Origin: Lachnospiraceae bacterium
GTDB taxonomy: Bacteria > Bacillota > Clostridia > Lachnospirales > Lachnospiraceae
Assembly: GCA_017405805.1 (NCBI GenBank)
Contig: JAFQZU010000005.1
Coordinates: 62,001 to 126,000, forward strand
DNA length: 64,000 bases
Direction of reading: 5' to 3'
Below, piece after piece: positions 26,493 through 36,091 of this stretch. A program made the translations under genes and the position numbers. The number at the start of each line of letters is the position of its first letter. The first letter of the stretch is position 1. The notes under the pieces are model-generated. The model did not search any database, was not told where the DNA came from, and saw only the letters and a list, made by a program, of their open reading frames with translations.

Positions 26493-28201
26493 ACACAGCA
26501 TCCGTTTTTATCCTGCTCCTGCTCGGCTTTTTCATACTGGCTGCCCTCATCGGCATCCGGGACCGGAAAAGGAGGGAGGCGAAGGAGCGGGACGAACTGC
26601 GCCGGGCCTTCGGAAGCATCGGCGACAAGGAATATCCGGAAGGCCGTTATTCGCAGCTGAAGGGATATTGGGAGCGTCATACGCGCGCCTTCTCCCTGGA
26701 CGATATCACATGGCATGACCTGGACATGGACCTCCTGTTCCATGAGATGGACCGCACCTGCAGCGCGGCGGGAGAGGAGTACCTCTACTGGCTCCTGCGC
26801 TCCCCTGCGCTCGAAGGGAGTGAGCGGGACCTGTCCGAGCAGCAGATCTCTCTGTGGAGAGAGGAGGAGGAATCCCTTCGCCTGGATGTGCAGCAGATTC
26901 TGAGGAAATACGGAAAAGGCGGCAGGTACTCCGTGTATGAATACCTGGAGATGCTCGCGTCGCTTCCCGTCAGAAGCCTGTCGAAGGATCTTCCCGCCAT
27001 CGTACTGCCCGCGGTCTCGGTGATCGTTCTTTTTGCGAGCAGGCCCGTGGGCGTCATATGCCTCCTGCTGTCGCTCTGTTTCGGAATGGTGACCTATTTC
27101 CGGGATAAAGGGATGATTGCCCCCTATCTGGAGACGGTCCGGTTCATCCTCCGCCTTCTGGCCTGCGGCAGGGCCCTGTCCGGAAGAATGTCCGGCCATA
27201 CGGAAGCCTCTGCCTGCTTTGCGGCGGAGCTCTCTTTAATGGGACGCAGCATCCGGGATTTCGAACGCTTTCAGAGGGGGAGCTGGCTGCTCCTGCGCGA
27301 GCGGGACGGCTCGGCTGATCCGGCCAGTCTGCTTCTGGATTATCTGTGCATCCTCTTTCACCTGGATCTGATCAAATTCGGAAGCATGCAGAGGCAGCTC
27401 AGAGAGCAGGAACTGGCGCTGGACGACCTCATCACGTCGATCGGCAGGATCGACGCTTCCGTCTGTATCGCCTCCTACCGGAAATGTCTGCCCGTCTGGT
27501 GCAGTCCGGAGCCGGCGGAGGAGGGCGCGCCCTTTGTGGATTACAAGGGCCTGTATCACCCGCTTTTAAGGGACCCCGTGCCCAATGATTTCCGGGCGGA
27601 AGGATGCACGCTGCTGACGGGCTCCAACGCCTCCGGCAAGTCCACCTTCCTGAAGGCGGCCGCAGTCTGCGCCATTCTTGCACAGACCATCCGGACGGCG
27701 CCGGCAGCGGATTACCGGGCGCGGTATATGAGGATCTATACCTCCATGGCGCTGCGTGATTCGCTGCAGGGCGGGGAGAGCTATTTTATCGTGGAAATAC
27801 GGTCGCTTCGAAGGATCCTGGATGCGGCCCGGCAGGACAGGGAAAATACGCCCGTCCTGTGCTGTATCGACGAAGTCCTCCGCGGCACCAATACCATCGA
27901 GAGGATCAGCGCCTCCACGGAGATCCTGCACGTGCTGTCCGGTGAGAACATGATCGTCTTTGCGGCAACCCACGACCTGGAGCTCACGCAGCTCCTGGAG
28001 GATGATTACGAGAATTATCATTTCTCGGAGGAGATCGTCGGAGAGGACGTCAGATTCTCCTATAAAATAGAGCCCGGACCGGCGAGGACCCGAAACGCCA
28101 TCCGTCTTCTGCAGGCGATGGGGTACGATAAAGAGATCGTCCGCCGCGCCGGGGAGAGAGCGGAGAAGTTCCTTAAAAACGGCGTTTGGGAGAAGATATG
28201 A
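26489..28201 (+). CDS. Membrane-anchored MutS-family ATPase (570 aa)
   Basis: MutS-like protein without the mismatch-recognition domain. Seen: an N-terminal transmembrane helix at residues 3-23, two further hydrophobic stretches at about 169-184 and 187-204, a core helical region, then a MutS ATPase domain with Walker [16 protein letters not shown] at 378-391, Walker [17 protein letters not shown] around 459, and [10 protein letters not shown]. This architecture is known in Firmicutes as an uncharacterised MutS-related protein; it is not MutS1 (present at 36078) or MutS2 (no Smr domain). It may sense something at the membrane, but this is unknown. It overlaps punA and rnhA by 4 bases each. 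Confidence 0.88.
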   Translation: MNTASVFILLLLGFFILAALIGIRDRKRREAKERDELRRAFGSIGDKEYPEGRYSQLKGYWERHTRAFSLDDITWHDLDMDLLFHEMDRTCSAAGEEYLYWLLRSPALEGSERDLSEQQISLWREEEESLRLDVQQILRKYGKGGRYSVYEYLEMLASLPVRSLSKDLPAIVLPAVSVIVLFASRPVGVICLLLSLCFGMVTYFRDKGMIAPYLETVRFILRLLACGRALSGRMSGHTEASACFAAELSLMGRSIRDFERFQRGSWLLLRERDGSADPASLLLDYLCILFHLDLIKFGSMQRQLREQELALDDLITSIGRIDASVCIASYRKCLPVWCSPEPAEEGAPFVDYKGLYHPLLRDPVPNDFRAEGCTLLTGSNASGKSTFLKAAAVCAILAQTIRTAPAADYRARYMRIYTSMALRDSLQGGESYFIVEIRSLRRILDAARQDRENTPVLCCIDEVLRGTNTIERISASTEILHVLSGENMIVFAATHDLELTQLLEDDYENYHFSEEIVGEDVRFSYKIEPGPARTRNAIRLLQAMGYDKEIVRRAGERAEKFLKNGVWEKI

Positions 28202-28677
28202 CAAGAAAAAAAGTGACGATTTACACCGACGGCGCGGCGCGCGGCAACCCCGACGGACCAGGCGGATACGGCGCCGTCATCCAGTATACGGACAGCAAGG
28301 GAACGCTTCATGAAAGAGAGTACTCGGAAGGGTTTCCCAGGACCACCAATAACCGCATGGAGCTGCTCGGGGTCATCACGGCCCTGGAAGCGCTCAGGCT
28401 TCCCTGCGAGGCGGATCTCTACTCGGACTCCAAATATGTCGTCAGTGCCTTCAATGAGCACTGGATCGAGGGATGGCTGAAACGGGGATGGAAGACCGCG
28501 TCCGGCGCCCCCGTAAAGAACAGGGAGCTCTGGGAGCGCCTCTTAAAGGCGAAAGAGCCCCATATCGTCCATTTTCACTGGGTGAAGGGACACGACGGCA
28601 ATCCGCTGAACGAGCGGTGCGACGCGCTTGCCACGGCAGCCGCGGACGCCATGAAGGACCGCAGCGGCACATTATAA
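28198..28677 (+). CDS. rnhA: Ribonuclease HI
   Basis: Cleaves RNA in RNA-DNA hybrids. All four catalytic acids are visible: D in [15 protein letters not shown] near residue 10, E in [10 protein letters not shown] near 48, D in LYSDSKYV near 70, and D in [13 protein letters not shown] near 135. HWVKGHDG supplies the conserved His. Length 159 aa matches classical RNase HI with no hybrid-binding domain. The ATG at 28198 overlaps the preceding stop as ATGA, indicating coupling to the MutS-like gene. Confidence 0.95.
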   Translation: MTRKKVTIYTDGAARGNPDGPGGYGAVIQYTDSKGTLHEREYSEGFPRTTNNRMELLGVITALEALRLPCEADLYSDSKYVVSAFNEHWIEGWLKRGWKTASGAPVKNRELWERLLKAKEPHIVHFHWVKGHDGNPLNERCDALATAAADAMKDRSGTL

Positions 28678-28690
28678 GGAGCAGACCCGC

Positions 28691-29134
28691 ATGAATACGG
28701 TTATAATAAAGGCTAAGCGCCTGACACAGACGGCAAGGCTTCCCGTGAGGGGTAGCGCCTATGCGGCGGGATATGATCTCTATGCGGATCTTACACAGCC
28801 CGAGCAGATCCCGCCCCACGAGACGAGAATGATCGGCACGGGGCTGTCGATCGCGGTGCCGGAGGGATATTTTGGCGCCATCTTCGCAAGGAGCGGCCTG
28901 GCCGCCAGAGAAAGCCTTCGGCCTGCCAACTGCGTCGGCGTGGCCGACAGCGATTACAGGGGCGAATACAAGGTCGCCATGCATAACGACGGGGACGTAC
29001 CGCGCACCATTGCGCCGGGGGACAGGATCGCGCAGCTCGTGATCATGCCTTTTTTGCCCGTCGTCTTTGAAGAAGCACAGGAACTGTCGGAAACAGAGAG
29101 GGGTGCCGGCGGCTTCGGCTCGACGGGACGCTGA
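28691..29134 (+). CDS. dut: Deoxyuridine 5'-triphosphate nucleotidohydrolase (dUTPase)
   Basis: Hydrolyses dUTP to dUMP, which keeps uracil out of DNA and feeds dTMP synthesis. All five trimeric dUTPase motifs are visible: AAGYDLYA near 27, ARSGLAARES near 65, GVADSDYRGEYKVAMHN near 82, GDRIAQLVI near 109, and the C-terminal RGAGGFGSTGR. Length 147 aa is standard. It sits 13 bases after rnhA in a cluster rich in nucleic-acid maintenance genes. Confidence 0.96.
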   Translation: MNTVIIKAKRLTQTARLPVRGSAYAAGYDLYADLTQPEQIPPHETRMIGTGLSIAVPEGYFGAIFARSGLAARESLRPANCVGVADSDYRGEYKVAMHNDGDVPRTIAPGDRIAQLVIMPFLPVVFEEAQELSETERGAGGFGSTGR

Positions 29135-29187
29135 CCGCTTCCGCCTCTCAAAGACAGTTTTCATAATTTTCACGCAGGAGGTAACAG

Positions 29188-30645
29188 ATGAAAATCAGAA
29201 CCAGATATGCGCCCAGTCCCACCGGACGCATGCACGTAGGCAATCTTCGCACGGCACTCTACGCCTATCTCATCGCCAAGCATGAAGGCGGCGATTTCCT
29301 TCTCCGCATCGAGGATACGGACCAGGAGCGCTATGTAGAGGGCGCCGTGGATATCATAAACAGGACGCTCCGGGACACCGGACTTGTTCCGGACGAAGGC
29401 CCCGACCAGGATAAGGGATATGGCCCCTATGTACAGAGCGAGCGCGTGAAGGCCGGCATATACAAAAAGTATGCGCAGGAGCTGATCGACAAGGGAGAAG
29501 CCTACCGGTGCTTCTGCTCCAAGGAGAGACTGGCTACGCTGACACAGGAGATCGAGGGCAAGACCATCAGCGTCTACGACAAGCACTGCCTATCCCTTAC
29601 CCCTGAAGAAATCCGGGAAAAGCTGGACGCGGGCGTGCCGTATGTCATCCGCCAGAACAATCCCCAGACCGGTACGACCACGTTTCACGATGAGCTCTAC
29701 GGCGACGTGACGGTGGACAACAAAGAGCTGGACGACATGATCCTGATCAAGTCCGACGGCTATCCCACCTACAATTTTGCCAACGTCGTGGACGATCATC
29801 TGATGGGGATCACCCATGTCGTGCGCGGCAACGAGTATATTTCCTCCTCCCCCAAGTACAACCGGCTCTATGAAGCCTTTGGCTGGGAGGTGCCGAAGTA
29901 CATCCACTGCCCGCTGATCACGGATGAGAATCACCAAAAGCTCAGCAAGCGGAGCGGACATTCCTCCTACGAGGACCTGATCGAGCAGGGCTTTCTTCCC
30001 GAGGCGGTCGTGAACTTCATTGCCCTTCTGGGATGGTCTCCCGAGGGAGAGAGGGAGATCTTCCGCCTGCCCGAACTGGTCGAGATCTTCGACTATCACC
30101 GCATGGGCAAGTCCGCGGCGGTCTTCGATTACCAGAAGCTCCGCTGGATGAACGGCGAGTATTTCAAGGCCATGGATCCGGATACTTTTTACGGGATGGC
30201 GCTGCCTTACCTGAAGGAAGCGATCACAAAGGATCTTGACCTTCGCAAGATCTCTGAGATGGTCCGGACCAGGATCGAGATCTTCCCCGATATCAAAGAG
30301 ATGGTCGGCTTCTTCGATACGCTTCCGGAATATGATACGGCTATGTACAGGCATAAAAAGATGAAGACGACCGAGCAGTCCTCCCTCGAAGTGCTGCAGG
30401 AGCTTCTCCCCGTACTGGAGGAGACGGAGGATTACTCCAACGACGCGCTTTTTGCCGTGCTCAAGGACTATGTCGCGCAAAAAGGAGTCAAGAACGGCTA
30501 TGTCATGTGGCCGGTCCGCACCGCGGTCTCCGGCAAACAGACGACGCCCGCCGGCGCCACGGAGATCATGGAGATCCTCGGAAAAGAGGAGTCGCTGTCC
30601 AGGATCCGTCACGGCATATCCATGCTTCGCGAGGCGGTGAACTGA
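29188..30645 (+). CDS. gltX: Glutamyl-tRNA synthetase
   Basis: Class I aminoacyl-tRNA synthetase that charges tRNA-Glu. Many Clostridia also misacylate tRNA-Gln and then amidate it; no glutamine enzyme is visible here. Seen: the HIGH-type motif [19 protein letters not shown] at residues 8-26 (HVGN), the KMSKS-type motif KLSKRSGH near 251, FLLRIEDTD near 34-42, and [19 protein letters not shown] near 195. Length 485 aa is typical. AGGAGG is well placed before the ATG. The helicase gene follows with only a 3-base gap. Confidence 0.96.
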   Translation: MKIRTRYAPSPTGRMHVGNLRTALYAYLIAKHEGGDFLLRIEDTDQERYVEGAVDIINRTLRDTGLVPDEGPDQDKGYGPYVQSERVKAGIYKKYAQELIDKGEAYRCFCSKERLATLTQEIEGKTISVYDKHCLSLTPEEIREKLDAGVPYVIRQNNPQTGTTTFHDELYGDVTVDNKELDDMILIKSDGYPTYNFANVVDDHLMGITHVVRGNEYISSSPKYNRLYEAFGWEVPKYIHCPLITDENHQKLSKRSGHSSYEDLIEQGFLPEAVVNFIALLGWSPEGEREIFRLPELVEIFDYHRMGKSAAVFDYQKLRWMNGEYFKAMDPDTFYGMALPYLKEAITKDLDLRKISEMVRTRIEIFPDIKEMVGFFDTLPEYDTAMYRHKKMKTTEQSSLEVLQELLPVLEETEDYSNDALFAVLKDYVAQKGVKNGYVMWPVRTAVSGKQTTPAGATEIMEILGKEESLSRIRHGISMLREAVN

Positions 30646-30648
30646 GCG

Positions 30649-32508
30649 CTGGACCATAAGAAATATTCCGCCTCCCAACTGGAGGCCATCCGCTGCCGGG
30701 ACAGAGTGTGCGAGGTCATCGCCGGCCCCGGCAGCGGCAAAACGACCGTTCTTACGGAACACATCCTATATCTGATCCGTTCGCTCCGCATTCCGCCCGC
30801 GCAGATCCTGGTCCTGACTTTCAGCCGGGCCGCGGCCGTCCAGATGCGGAGCCGGTTTTTCATGCTCGCAAATAACAGCGGCGCGTCCGAAGATGCCTGC
30901 GCCGTTACTTTCGGCACCTTTCATGCCTTCTTTCTCAGAATCCTTCAGCAGTACACGCCGGACGGCTTTCGGCTGATCGACGGAAAAGAGCGCACGGCCC
31001 TGATCGAAAGACTCACGGCCGCCGTCTATCCCTCCGCGCCCGAACGGCCTTTTCCCGACGAAATAGAAAAGTATATCGACCACGAACGAAACCGCGCCGC
31101 GCTCGCCAAAATACAGGGGCAGCTTCCTGCACGGGAGCCGGATCCCCGCCTTGCGGAGCTGCGCCGCATGTACGAGGAATATCTGCGCGAAAACCGCCTT
31201 CTTGACTATGAGGATATACTCGGCCGCAGCTATCGTGTCCTGACGGAAAACGCGTCTGTTCTCGAAACGCTGCGATCCCGTTTCACCGCCTTCATCATCG
31301 ACGAATTCCAGGATATCAACGCGAAGCAGTACGCCATCCTGCGTCTGTTGTCCGACGGCCGGCGCCTGTATGTCGTGGGAGACGACGATCAGTCCATCTA
31401 CGGCTTCCGCGGGAGCGATCCCTCCTTTATGGGCCGGTTTCCCGAGGAGCATCCGGGCTGCCGCGTCCTGCACCTGCGGATTAACTACCGATGCCGCGCC
31501 CGGGTCGCCGATGCGGCGGAAAGCGTGATCCGGTGCAACCGCCTGCGGATCCGTAAACAGATCCTCCCGGCGCTGCAGGGCGGCTGTGTGGAGCTTGTCC
31601 CATGTAAAAGCGAGAGAGAGGAGCTGCAGACCGTTCTTGGGAGAATCGATGCCATCCCGGTTTCCCAGAGACGGCAGACGGCGGTGATCTGCCGCACCAA
31701 CCGGCAGACTGCCCTGTACCGGTCGGAATTGCTGCGGCGATACGGAGCGGGGACATCGGCCGGGACCACCGCCGGCGCGGCGGGGCAAACGGTCCTGCGG
31801 GAGGTAGACCGGGATCTGAAGGCTTATCTGCGCCTTGTCAGGGATTACGCCGACGGCGCCGTCAGAAGAGACGACCTCCTTATCATTCTCAACCGGCCGG
31901 TGCGCTATCTGCCCAGAAGCGCCGCCGGGACTGCCGAACGCGCCGATCCTTCCGCGCTGCTCCGGGCGCTGCCGGCAGGATCCCCTGTCCAATGCGCCCT
32001 TAAGCAGCTGTTTTCAGATCTGCAGCATCTAAGCGGCCTCCCTCCGCGCTATTTCGCGCGGTATCTTCTGGACAGCATGGGATACCGCAGCTGGTACGCC
32101 GGCCGCTGCGGCGCCGGCGGCAGCGCCGCATTAAAGGCGCTGGAAGAGACCGCGGCCGCTTCCTCCAGCGAAGCGCAGTGGAGAAAACTGTGGGAGCAGG
32201 CCCTTTCAGATGCCGCATCCGGTAAGACGCCGGCGGACCATGTACAGATCATGACCATGCACGGCGCAAAGGGACTGGAATTCGACACCGTCTTCCTGCC
32301 CGGTCTCAACGACGGGATCATTCCCGGCAGAAGGTGCCGCACCCGGGAAGAGACGGAGGAGGAGAGAAGGCTTTTGTACGTCGCGATGACAAGGGCCAGA
32401 AATGCGCTGATCCTTCTCTATGAGACCGGCACGCCGCTGAATATGAACATGCCGTCCCGCTTCCTTGCGCCGCTCGGGATCCGGACGGATTATGCCATTT
32501 CGAAATAA
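30649..32508 (+). CDS. UvrD/PcrA-type ATP-dependent DNA helicase, probable CTG start
   Basis: Superfamily 1A 3'-5' helicase for repair and recombination. Seen: Q-motif-like SASQLEAI near residue 7-14, motif I AGPGSGKTTVL at 25-35, motif II FIIDEFQDIN, motif III VVGDDDQSIYGFRG, motif IV LRINYRC, motif V TMHGAKGLEFD, and motif VI VAMTRARNALIL. At 619 aa it is shorter than typical PcrA, and the 2B region looks reduced. The only ATG/GTG-type start (GTG 30706) would remove the Q motif. Upstream in frame, CTG 30649 lies 8 bases after GAGGCGGTGA and 3 bases after the gltX stop, so I prefer it. Confidence 0.88.
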   Translation: MDHKKYSASQLEAIRCRDRVCEVIAGPGSGKTTVLTEHILYLIRSLRIPPAQILVLTFSRAAAVQMRSRFFMLANNSGASEDACAVTFGTFHAFFLRILQQYTPDGFRLIDGKERTALIERLTAAVYPSAPERPFPDEIEKYIDHERNRAALAKIQGQLPAREPDPRLAELRRMYEEYLRENRLLDYEDILGRSYRVLTENASVLETLRSRFTAFIIDEFQDINAKQYAILRLLSDGRRLYVVGDDDQSIYGFRGSDPSFMGRFPEEHPGCRVLHLRINYRCRARVADAAESVIRCNRLRIRKQILPALQGGCVELVPCKSEREELQTVLGRIDAIPVSQRRQTAVICRTNRQTALYRSELLRRYGAGTSAGTTAGAAGQTVLREVDRDLKAYLRLVRDYADGAVRRDDLLIILNRPVRYLPRSAAGTAERADPSALLRALPAGSPVQCALKQLFSDLQHLSGLPPRYFARYLLDSMGYRSWYAGRCGAGGSAALKALEETAAASSSEAQWRKLWEQALSDAASGKTPADHVQIMTMHGAKGLEFDTVFLPGLNDGIIPGRRCRTREETEEERRLLYVAMTRARNALILLYETGTPLNMNMPSRFLAPLGIRTDYAISK

Positions 32509-32534
32509 TATTTCTTTCCAGTATATAAAGGAGA

Positions 32535-33242
32535 GTGATCATCAGCTTGGAACTGCCTTATGAACGATTTATGCAATACGGTCCCGCCTCGCTGACCGGC
32601 GCGGAACTGATCGCCGTGATCCTGCGCACCGGCGCGGCGGGAACCAGCGCAGTCTCCGTGGGCGAGCAGGTCCTGTCCTGCGCCGGCGGGGACGGCGCTT
32701 CCCTGTCCGCCCTCTATGACCTCACCATGGAAGAGCTCTTATCCATACGGGGGATCGGCGAGGTCAAAGCGGTAAAGCTCCTGTGCCTTCGCGAGATCGC
32801 CCGCAGACTGGCGAGAGAGCCGCACAGGGAGCGGCCGGATTTTTCTTCTCCCTCCTATGTGGCAAGGCGCTATATGGAGGAGATGCGGCACGAGCGGCAG
32901 GAGCGGACCGTCGTCCTGCATCTGGACAATCGGCTGCGTCTGATCGGAGAGGAGGTCATTACCATCGGAAGCAGCACCTGCGCCCTGGTCTCCCCCAGAG
33001 ACATATTCCGCAGGGCGCTCATAAAAGGCGCGGACCGCATCATCCTGCTCCACAATCACCCGAGCGGGGATCCGACGCCCAGCGACGCGGACATCCGTGC
33101 CACCGCACAGCTCCGGAGAGCGGGAGAGATGCTGGGGATCCGTCTGGAGGATCACATCGTGATCGGCGATCTCTGCTACTGCAGTATGCGCGAGAGCGGC
33201 TATATGGAGGTTTGCGAGGGCGCCCCGAATATGCTACAATAA
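32535..33242 (+). CDS. radC: RadC/DUF2466 family JAB-domain protein
   Basis: RadC-family protein with an N-terminal helix-hairpin-helix (LSIRGIGEVKAVKL at about residues 69-82) and a C-terminal MPN/JAMM metalloprotease-like domain. The metal motif HNHPSGDPTPSDAD near 171-184 is intact. The historical DNA-repair role is doubtful; the true function is unknown. Length 235 aa is normal. The start is unclear: AAGGAG at 32528-32533 is too close to GTG 32535 and rather far from TTG 32547, and no ATG is available. Confidence 0.92.
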   Translation: MIISLELPYERFMQYGPASLTGAELIAVILRTGAAGTSAVSVGEQVLSCAGGDGASLSALYDLTMEELLSIRGIGEVKAVKLLCLREIARRLAREPHRERPDFSSPSYVARRYMEEMRHERQERTVVLHLDNRLRLIGEEVITIGSSTCALVSPRDIFRRALIKGADRIILLHNHPSGDPTPSDADIRATAQLRRAGEMLGIRLEDHIVIGDLCYCSMRESGYMEVCEGAPNMLQ

Positions 33243-33283
33243 AAAATCCGGAAAAAATCGATTTCAGCACAGCAGAGGTTCTC

Positions 33284-33856
33284 ATGAGTAAAAAAGTCCG
33301 CACGCGGATCACCGCGCAGAAGGCATGGCAGCATTTTGAGACCATAACAAAGCACCGCCTCCTCGTGATGGAGGGATGTGTTGCCGTAGGCCTTTACAGG
33401 CAGGGAATGCTGCACGACCTGTCCAAATATTCCCCCACGGAATTCCTGGTCGGGGCGAGATATTTCCAGGGCGACAGAAGCCCCAACAACGCCGAGAGAG
33501 AAGAGATCGGCTACTCCACTTCCTGGCTCCATCACAAGGGGCGCAACCGCCATCACTTCGAGTACTGGGTGGATTACAACCTGCGGGCCGAAGTGGACGG
33601 CAAGCGTGTCATCCCCGTCAAAATGCCGGGCCGCTACGTCGTCGAGATGCTGATGGACAGGATCGCCGCGAGCAAGATCTACCGCGGCGCGGAATATACC
33701 GATGCGGATCCGCTCAGATATTTTGAGGGCGGCTGCCCGGACGGCTTCATGCATCCGGAAACGGCGGCGCTTCTTCGTAAACTCCTCGTCATGCTGGCGG
33801 AGCAGGGCGAAGAAAGGACCTTTGCCTATGTGCGCAGCCACCTGCACAAGCACTGA
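33284..33856 (+). CDS. DUF5662 family protein (190 aa)
   Basis: Uncharacterised cytoplasmic protein recognised from its conserved pattern. Seen: HFETITKHRLLVMEGC near residues 15-30, GLYRQGMLHDLSKYSPTEFL near 34-53, SPNNAEREEIGYS, and several His residues (HHKGRNRHHFEYW near 84-96). The HD-like spacing of H, HD and HH residues recalls metal-binding phosphohydrolase folds, but this is inference. It starts 41 bases after radC with GCAGAGG upstream, and its 3' end overlaps the next gene. Confidence 0.82.
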   Translation: MSKKVRTRITAQKAWQHFETITKHRLLVMEGCVAVGLYRQGMLHDLSKYSPTEFLVGARYFQGDRSPNNAEREEIGYSTSWLHHKGRNRHHFEYWVDYNLRAEVDGKRVIPVKMPGRYVVEMLMDRIAASKIYRGAEYTDADPLRYFEGGCPDGFMHPETAALLRKLLVMLAEQGEERTFAYVRSHLHKH

Positions 33857-34625
33857 GAACGGGGTATCCGAAGATCTGCGGGACGAACGCTTCCGGCAGG
33901 CCCTGCGCCGCATCGTATCCCCGGGAGAGCGGGAGCGACACGGCATCGGCATGCAGAAGGAAAAGACGCTCCACGCCGTGCTGAAGGCTTATGAGGACCC
34001 GGACGAGGACCATCACGAGATCCCGATCGTTCCTTATATCGCGGATATCTACGACGGGTCCTCCATCACGGAGATCCAGACTGCGGGGCTGGACCGGCTG
34101 CGGGACAAACTGCGGGCGTTTCTGCCGGCGTATCCCGTGACGGTAGTCTATCCGATCCCTGCCAGCAAATGGGTGATCTGGGTGGATCCCGCCACCGGGG
34201 AAACCGGAAAGAAGAACCGCTCTCCCTTAAAAGGCTCCTTTTACACGGCTTTTAAGGAGCTCTATAAGATCAGCGGCTTTCTGACCGATCCCAATCTGAC
34301 CGTCAAGCTGATCCTGCTGGATATGGAGGAGTACCGCCTGCAGGACGGGTGGAGCCGCGACGGGAAAAGGGGCTCCCACCGGTACGACCGGATTCCTCTG
34401 CGCATCGTGGACGAGACCGTCCTCTCGCAGCCGCGGGATTATCTGCAGTTCATCCCCTACGAACTGCCGGAGACCTTCACCGCCGCAGAACTGGCGCGCA
34501 GCGCCGGCTGCAGCGCAAAGGGGTTTTCCACTGCGGCGCTCGTACTGTACAGACTGGGCGTCATCGAGCGGGTCGGAAAAAGGGGACGGGCGTATCTGTA
34601 CCGCGTACCGGAAGCGCTTCAGTAG
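33828..34625 (+). CDS. Uncharacterised protein: nuclease-like motif plus C-terminal winged helix
   Basis: A 265-residue protein I cannot place in a named family. Seen: a basic N-terminus with EKTLHAVLKAYEDP near 45, then DIYDGSSITEIQT near 72-84, whose D-x9-E-I-Q spacing resembles a PD-(D/E)XK nuclease core with the Lys replaced by Gln. Next come strands VTVVYPIP and KWVIWVDPATGE, a conserved-looking SPLKGSFYTAFKELYKI, and LILLDMEEYRL. The last 50 residues (FTAAELARSAGCSAKGFSTA onward) look like a winged helix. ATG 33828 with GAAAGGA upstream overlaps the DUF5662 gene by 29 bases. The nuclease idea is inference. Confidence 0.75.
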   Translation: MCAATCTSTENGVSEDLRDERFRQALRRIVSPGERERHGIGMQKEKTLHAVLKAYEDPDEDHHEIPIVPYIADIYDGSSITEIQTAGLDRLRDKLRAFLPAYPVTVVYPIPASKWVIWVDPATGETGKKNRSPLKGSFYTAFKELYKISGFLTDPNLTVKLILLDMEEYRLQDGWSRDGKRGSHRYDRIPLRIVDETVLSQPRDYLQFIPYELPETFTAAELARSAGCSAKGFSTAALVLYRLGVIERVGKRGRAYLYRVPEALQ

Positions 34626-34678
34626 ACCGCGCACACAACCTTTGCAACCTTCCTTTTATAGAAAAACGGGGAATCCAA

Positions 34679-36091
34679 TTGAGCACTTTTGAAAATGAGG
34701 AACTTTACTATATCGCAAAAATGAGAGAGATCGTCCGCACAAGGAGCGAAGCGCTGGGCCGTCCCATGACGGCCTGCGTCGTCACCTTCGGCTGCCAGAT
34801 GAACGCGCGCGATTCGGAGAAGCTCGAGGGCGTCCTCTCCAGAGCGGGATTTGTCATCACCCAGGAGGAGGACGCGGACTTTCTGATCTACAACACATGC
34901 ACCGTGCGCGACAACGCAGACCAGCGGGTCTTCGGACGGCTGGGCAGGGTCAGCCACTACAAAAAGCGCAATCCCATGATGAAAGTGGCGGTCTGCGGCT
35001 GCATGATGCAGGAGGCCTCCAATGTCGAAAAGATAAAAAAGAGCTATCCTTTCGTCGACCTCATCTTCGGGACCCACAATCTCTATCAGTTTCCGCGGTA
35101 TCTGTGCGGCACCTTCGAGGGTACCGGCCGCGTGGAGGATATCTGGGAGGCGGCCGACCGGATCGTGGAGGACCTTCCCATCCGCCGCAAATACAGCTAC
35201 AAATCGGGGATCAACATCATGTTCGGCTGCAACAATTTCTGCAGCTACTGCATTGTCCCCTACGTGCGCGGGAGAGAGCGCAGCCGGGAGCCCCGTGAGA
35301 TCCTCCGCGAAGTGGAGACACTTGCTGCGGACGGCGTAAAGGAGATCATGCTCCTCGGACAGAACGTGAATTCTTACGGGACGGGCCTAGACACAGACGT
35401 GACATTTCCCATGCTGCTTAACGAGGCGGCGTCCGTGAAAGGGATCCGGCGCGTGCGCTTCATGACGCCCCATCCCAAGGATTTCTCGCCGGACCTCATC
35501 CGCGTCATCCGCGACAATCCCGTCATTGCCCGGCACGTGCATCTGCCCTTACAGTCCGGCTCGGATTCCGTCCTCAAAAGGATGAACCGGCGCTACACGA
35601 AGCAGCAGTACATCGATCTGGCGCAGAGGATCCGGCACGAGATCCCGGACGTTTCGATCACGACCGACATCATCGTCGGGTTCCCCGGCGAGACCGCGGC
35701 GGATGTGGACGACACCCTCGACGTCATCGAAAAGGTCGGCTTTGACAACGCCTATACCTTCATTTATTCCAAGCGCAGGGGGACGCCCGCCGCGCGCATG
35801 GAGGACCAGGTCCCTCAGGACCAGGTCAATGCCGGCTTTAACCGCGTGCTCGAGGCCGTGCAGAGAAATGCGAGGATGCGGAGCATAGCGCTGCAGGGGC
35901 AGGTCCACGAGGCGCTGGTCGAGGAGGTCAACACGCGGAACGAGGGCTATGTCTCCGCGCGTCTTTCCAACAACATGATCGTCCATGTTCCCGGAGACGC
36001 CTCCATGATCGGAAAGTTCTATCCCGTAAAGCTCAGTGAATGCAGGGGGTTTTATTACTTTGGAGAGATCACCGGCGATGAAAGATATTGA
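34679..36091 (+). CDS. miaB: tRNA-2-methylthio-N6-dimethylallyladenosine synthase
   Basis: Radical-SAM methylthiotransferase acting on i6A37 of tRNAs, after MiaA (encoded at 40719). Seen: the N-terminal cluster cysteines in TFGCQMNARDSE near 37-48, NTCTVRDNAD near 79 and CGCMMQE, the radical-SAM motif GCNNFCSYCIVPYVRGRERS near 181-200 (CxxxCxxC), and a C-terminal TRAM domain from about 405. The start is probably TTG 34679, because the segment ELYYIAKMREIV is, from memory, conserved in relatives; ATG 34721 would drop it. It overlaps mutS by 14 bases. Confidence 0.94.
   Translation: MSTFENEELYYIAKMREIVRTRSEALGRPMTACVVTFGCQMNARDSEKLEGVLSRAGFVITQEEDADFLIYNTCTVRDNADQRVFGRLGRVSHYKKRNPMMKVAVCGCMMQEASNVEKIKKSYPFVDLIFGTHNLYQFPRYLCGTFEGTGRVEDIWEAADRIVEDLPIRRKYSYKSGINIMFGCNNFCSYCIVPYVRGRERSREPREILREVETLAADGVKEIMLLGQNVNSYGTGLDTDVTFPMLLNEAASVKGIRRVRFMTPHPKDFSPDLIRVIRDNPVIARHVHLPLQSGSDSVLKRMNRRYTKQQYIDLAQRIRHEIPDVSITTDIIVGFPGETAADVDDTLDVIEKVGFDNAYTFIYSKRRGTPAARMEDQVPQDQVNAGFNRVLEAVQRNARMRSIALQGQVHEALVEEVNTRNEGYVSARLSNNMIVHVPGDASMIGKFYPVKLSECRGFYYFGEITGDERY

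Noticed and set aside
30706..32508. Helicase starting at GTG 30706
   Set aside because: It removes the conserved N-terminal SASQLEAI segment, although it is the start a simple scan would give.
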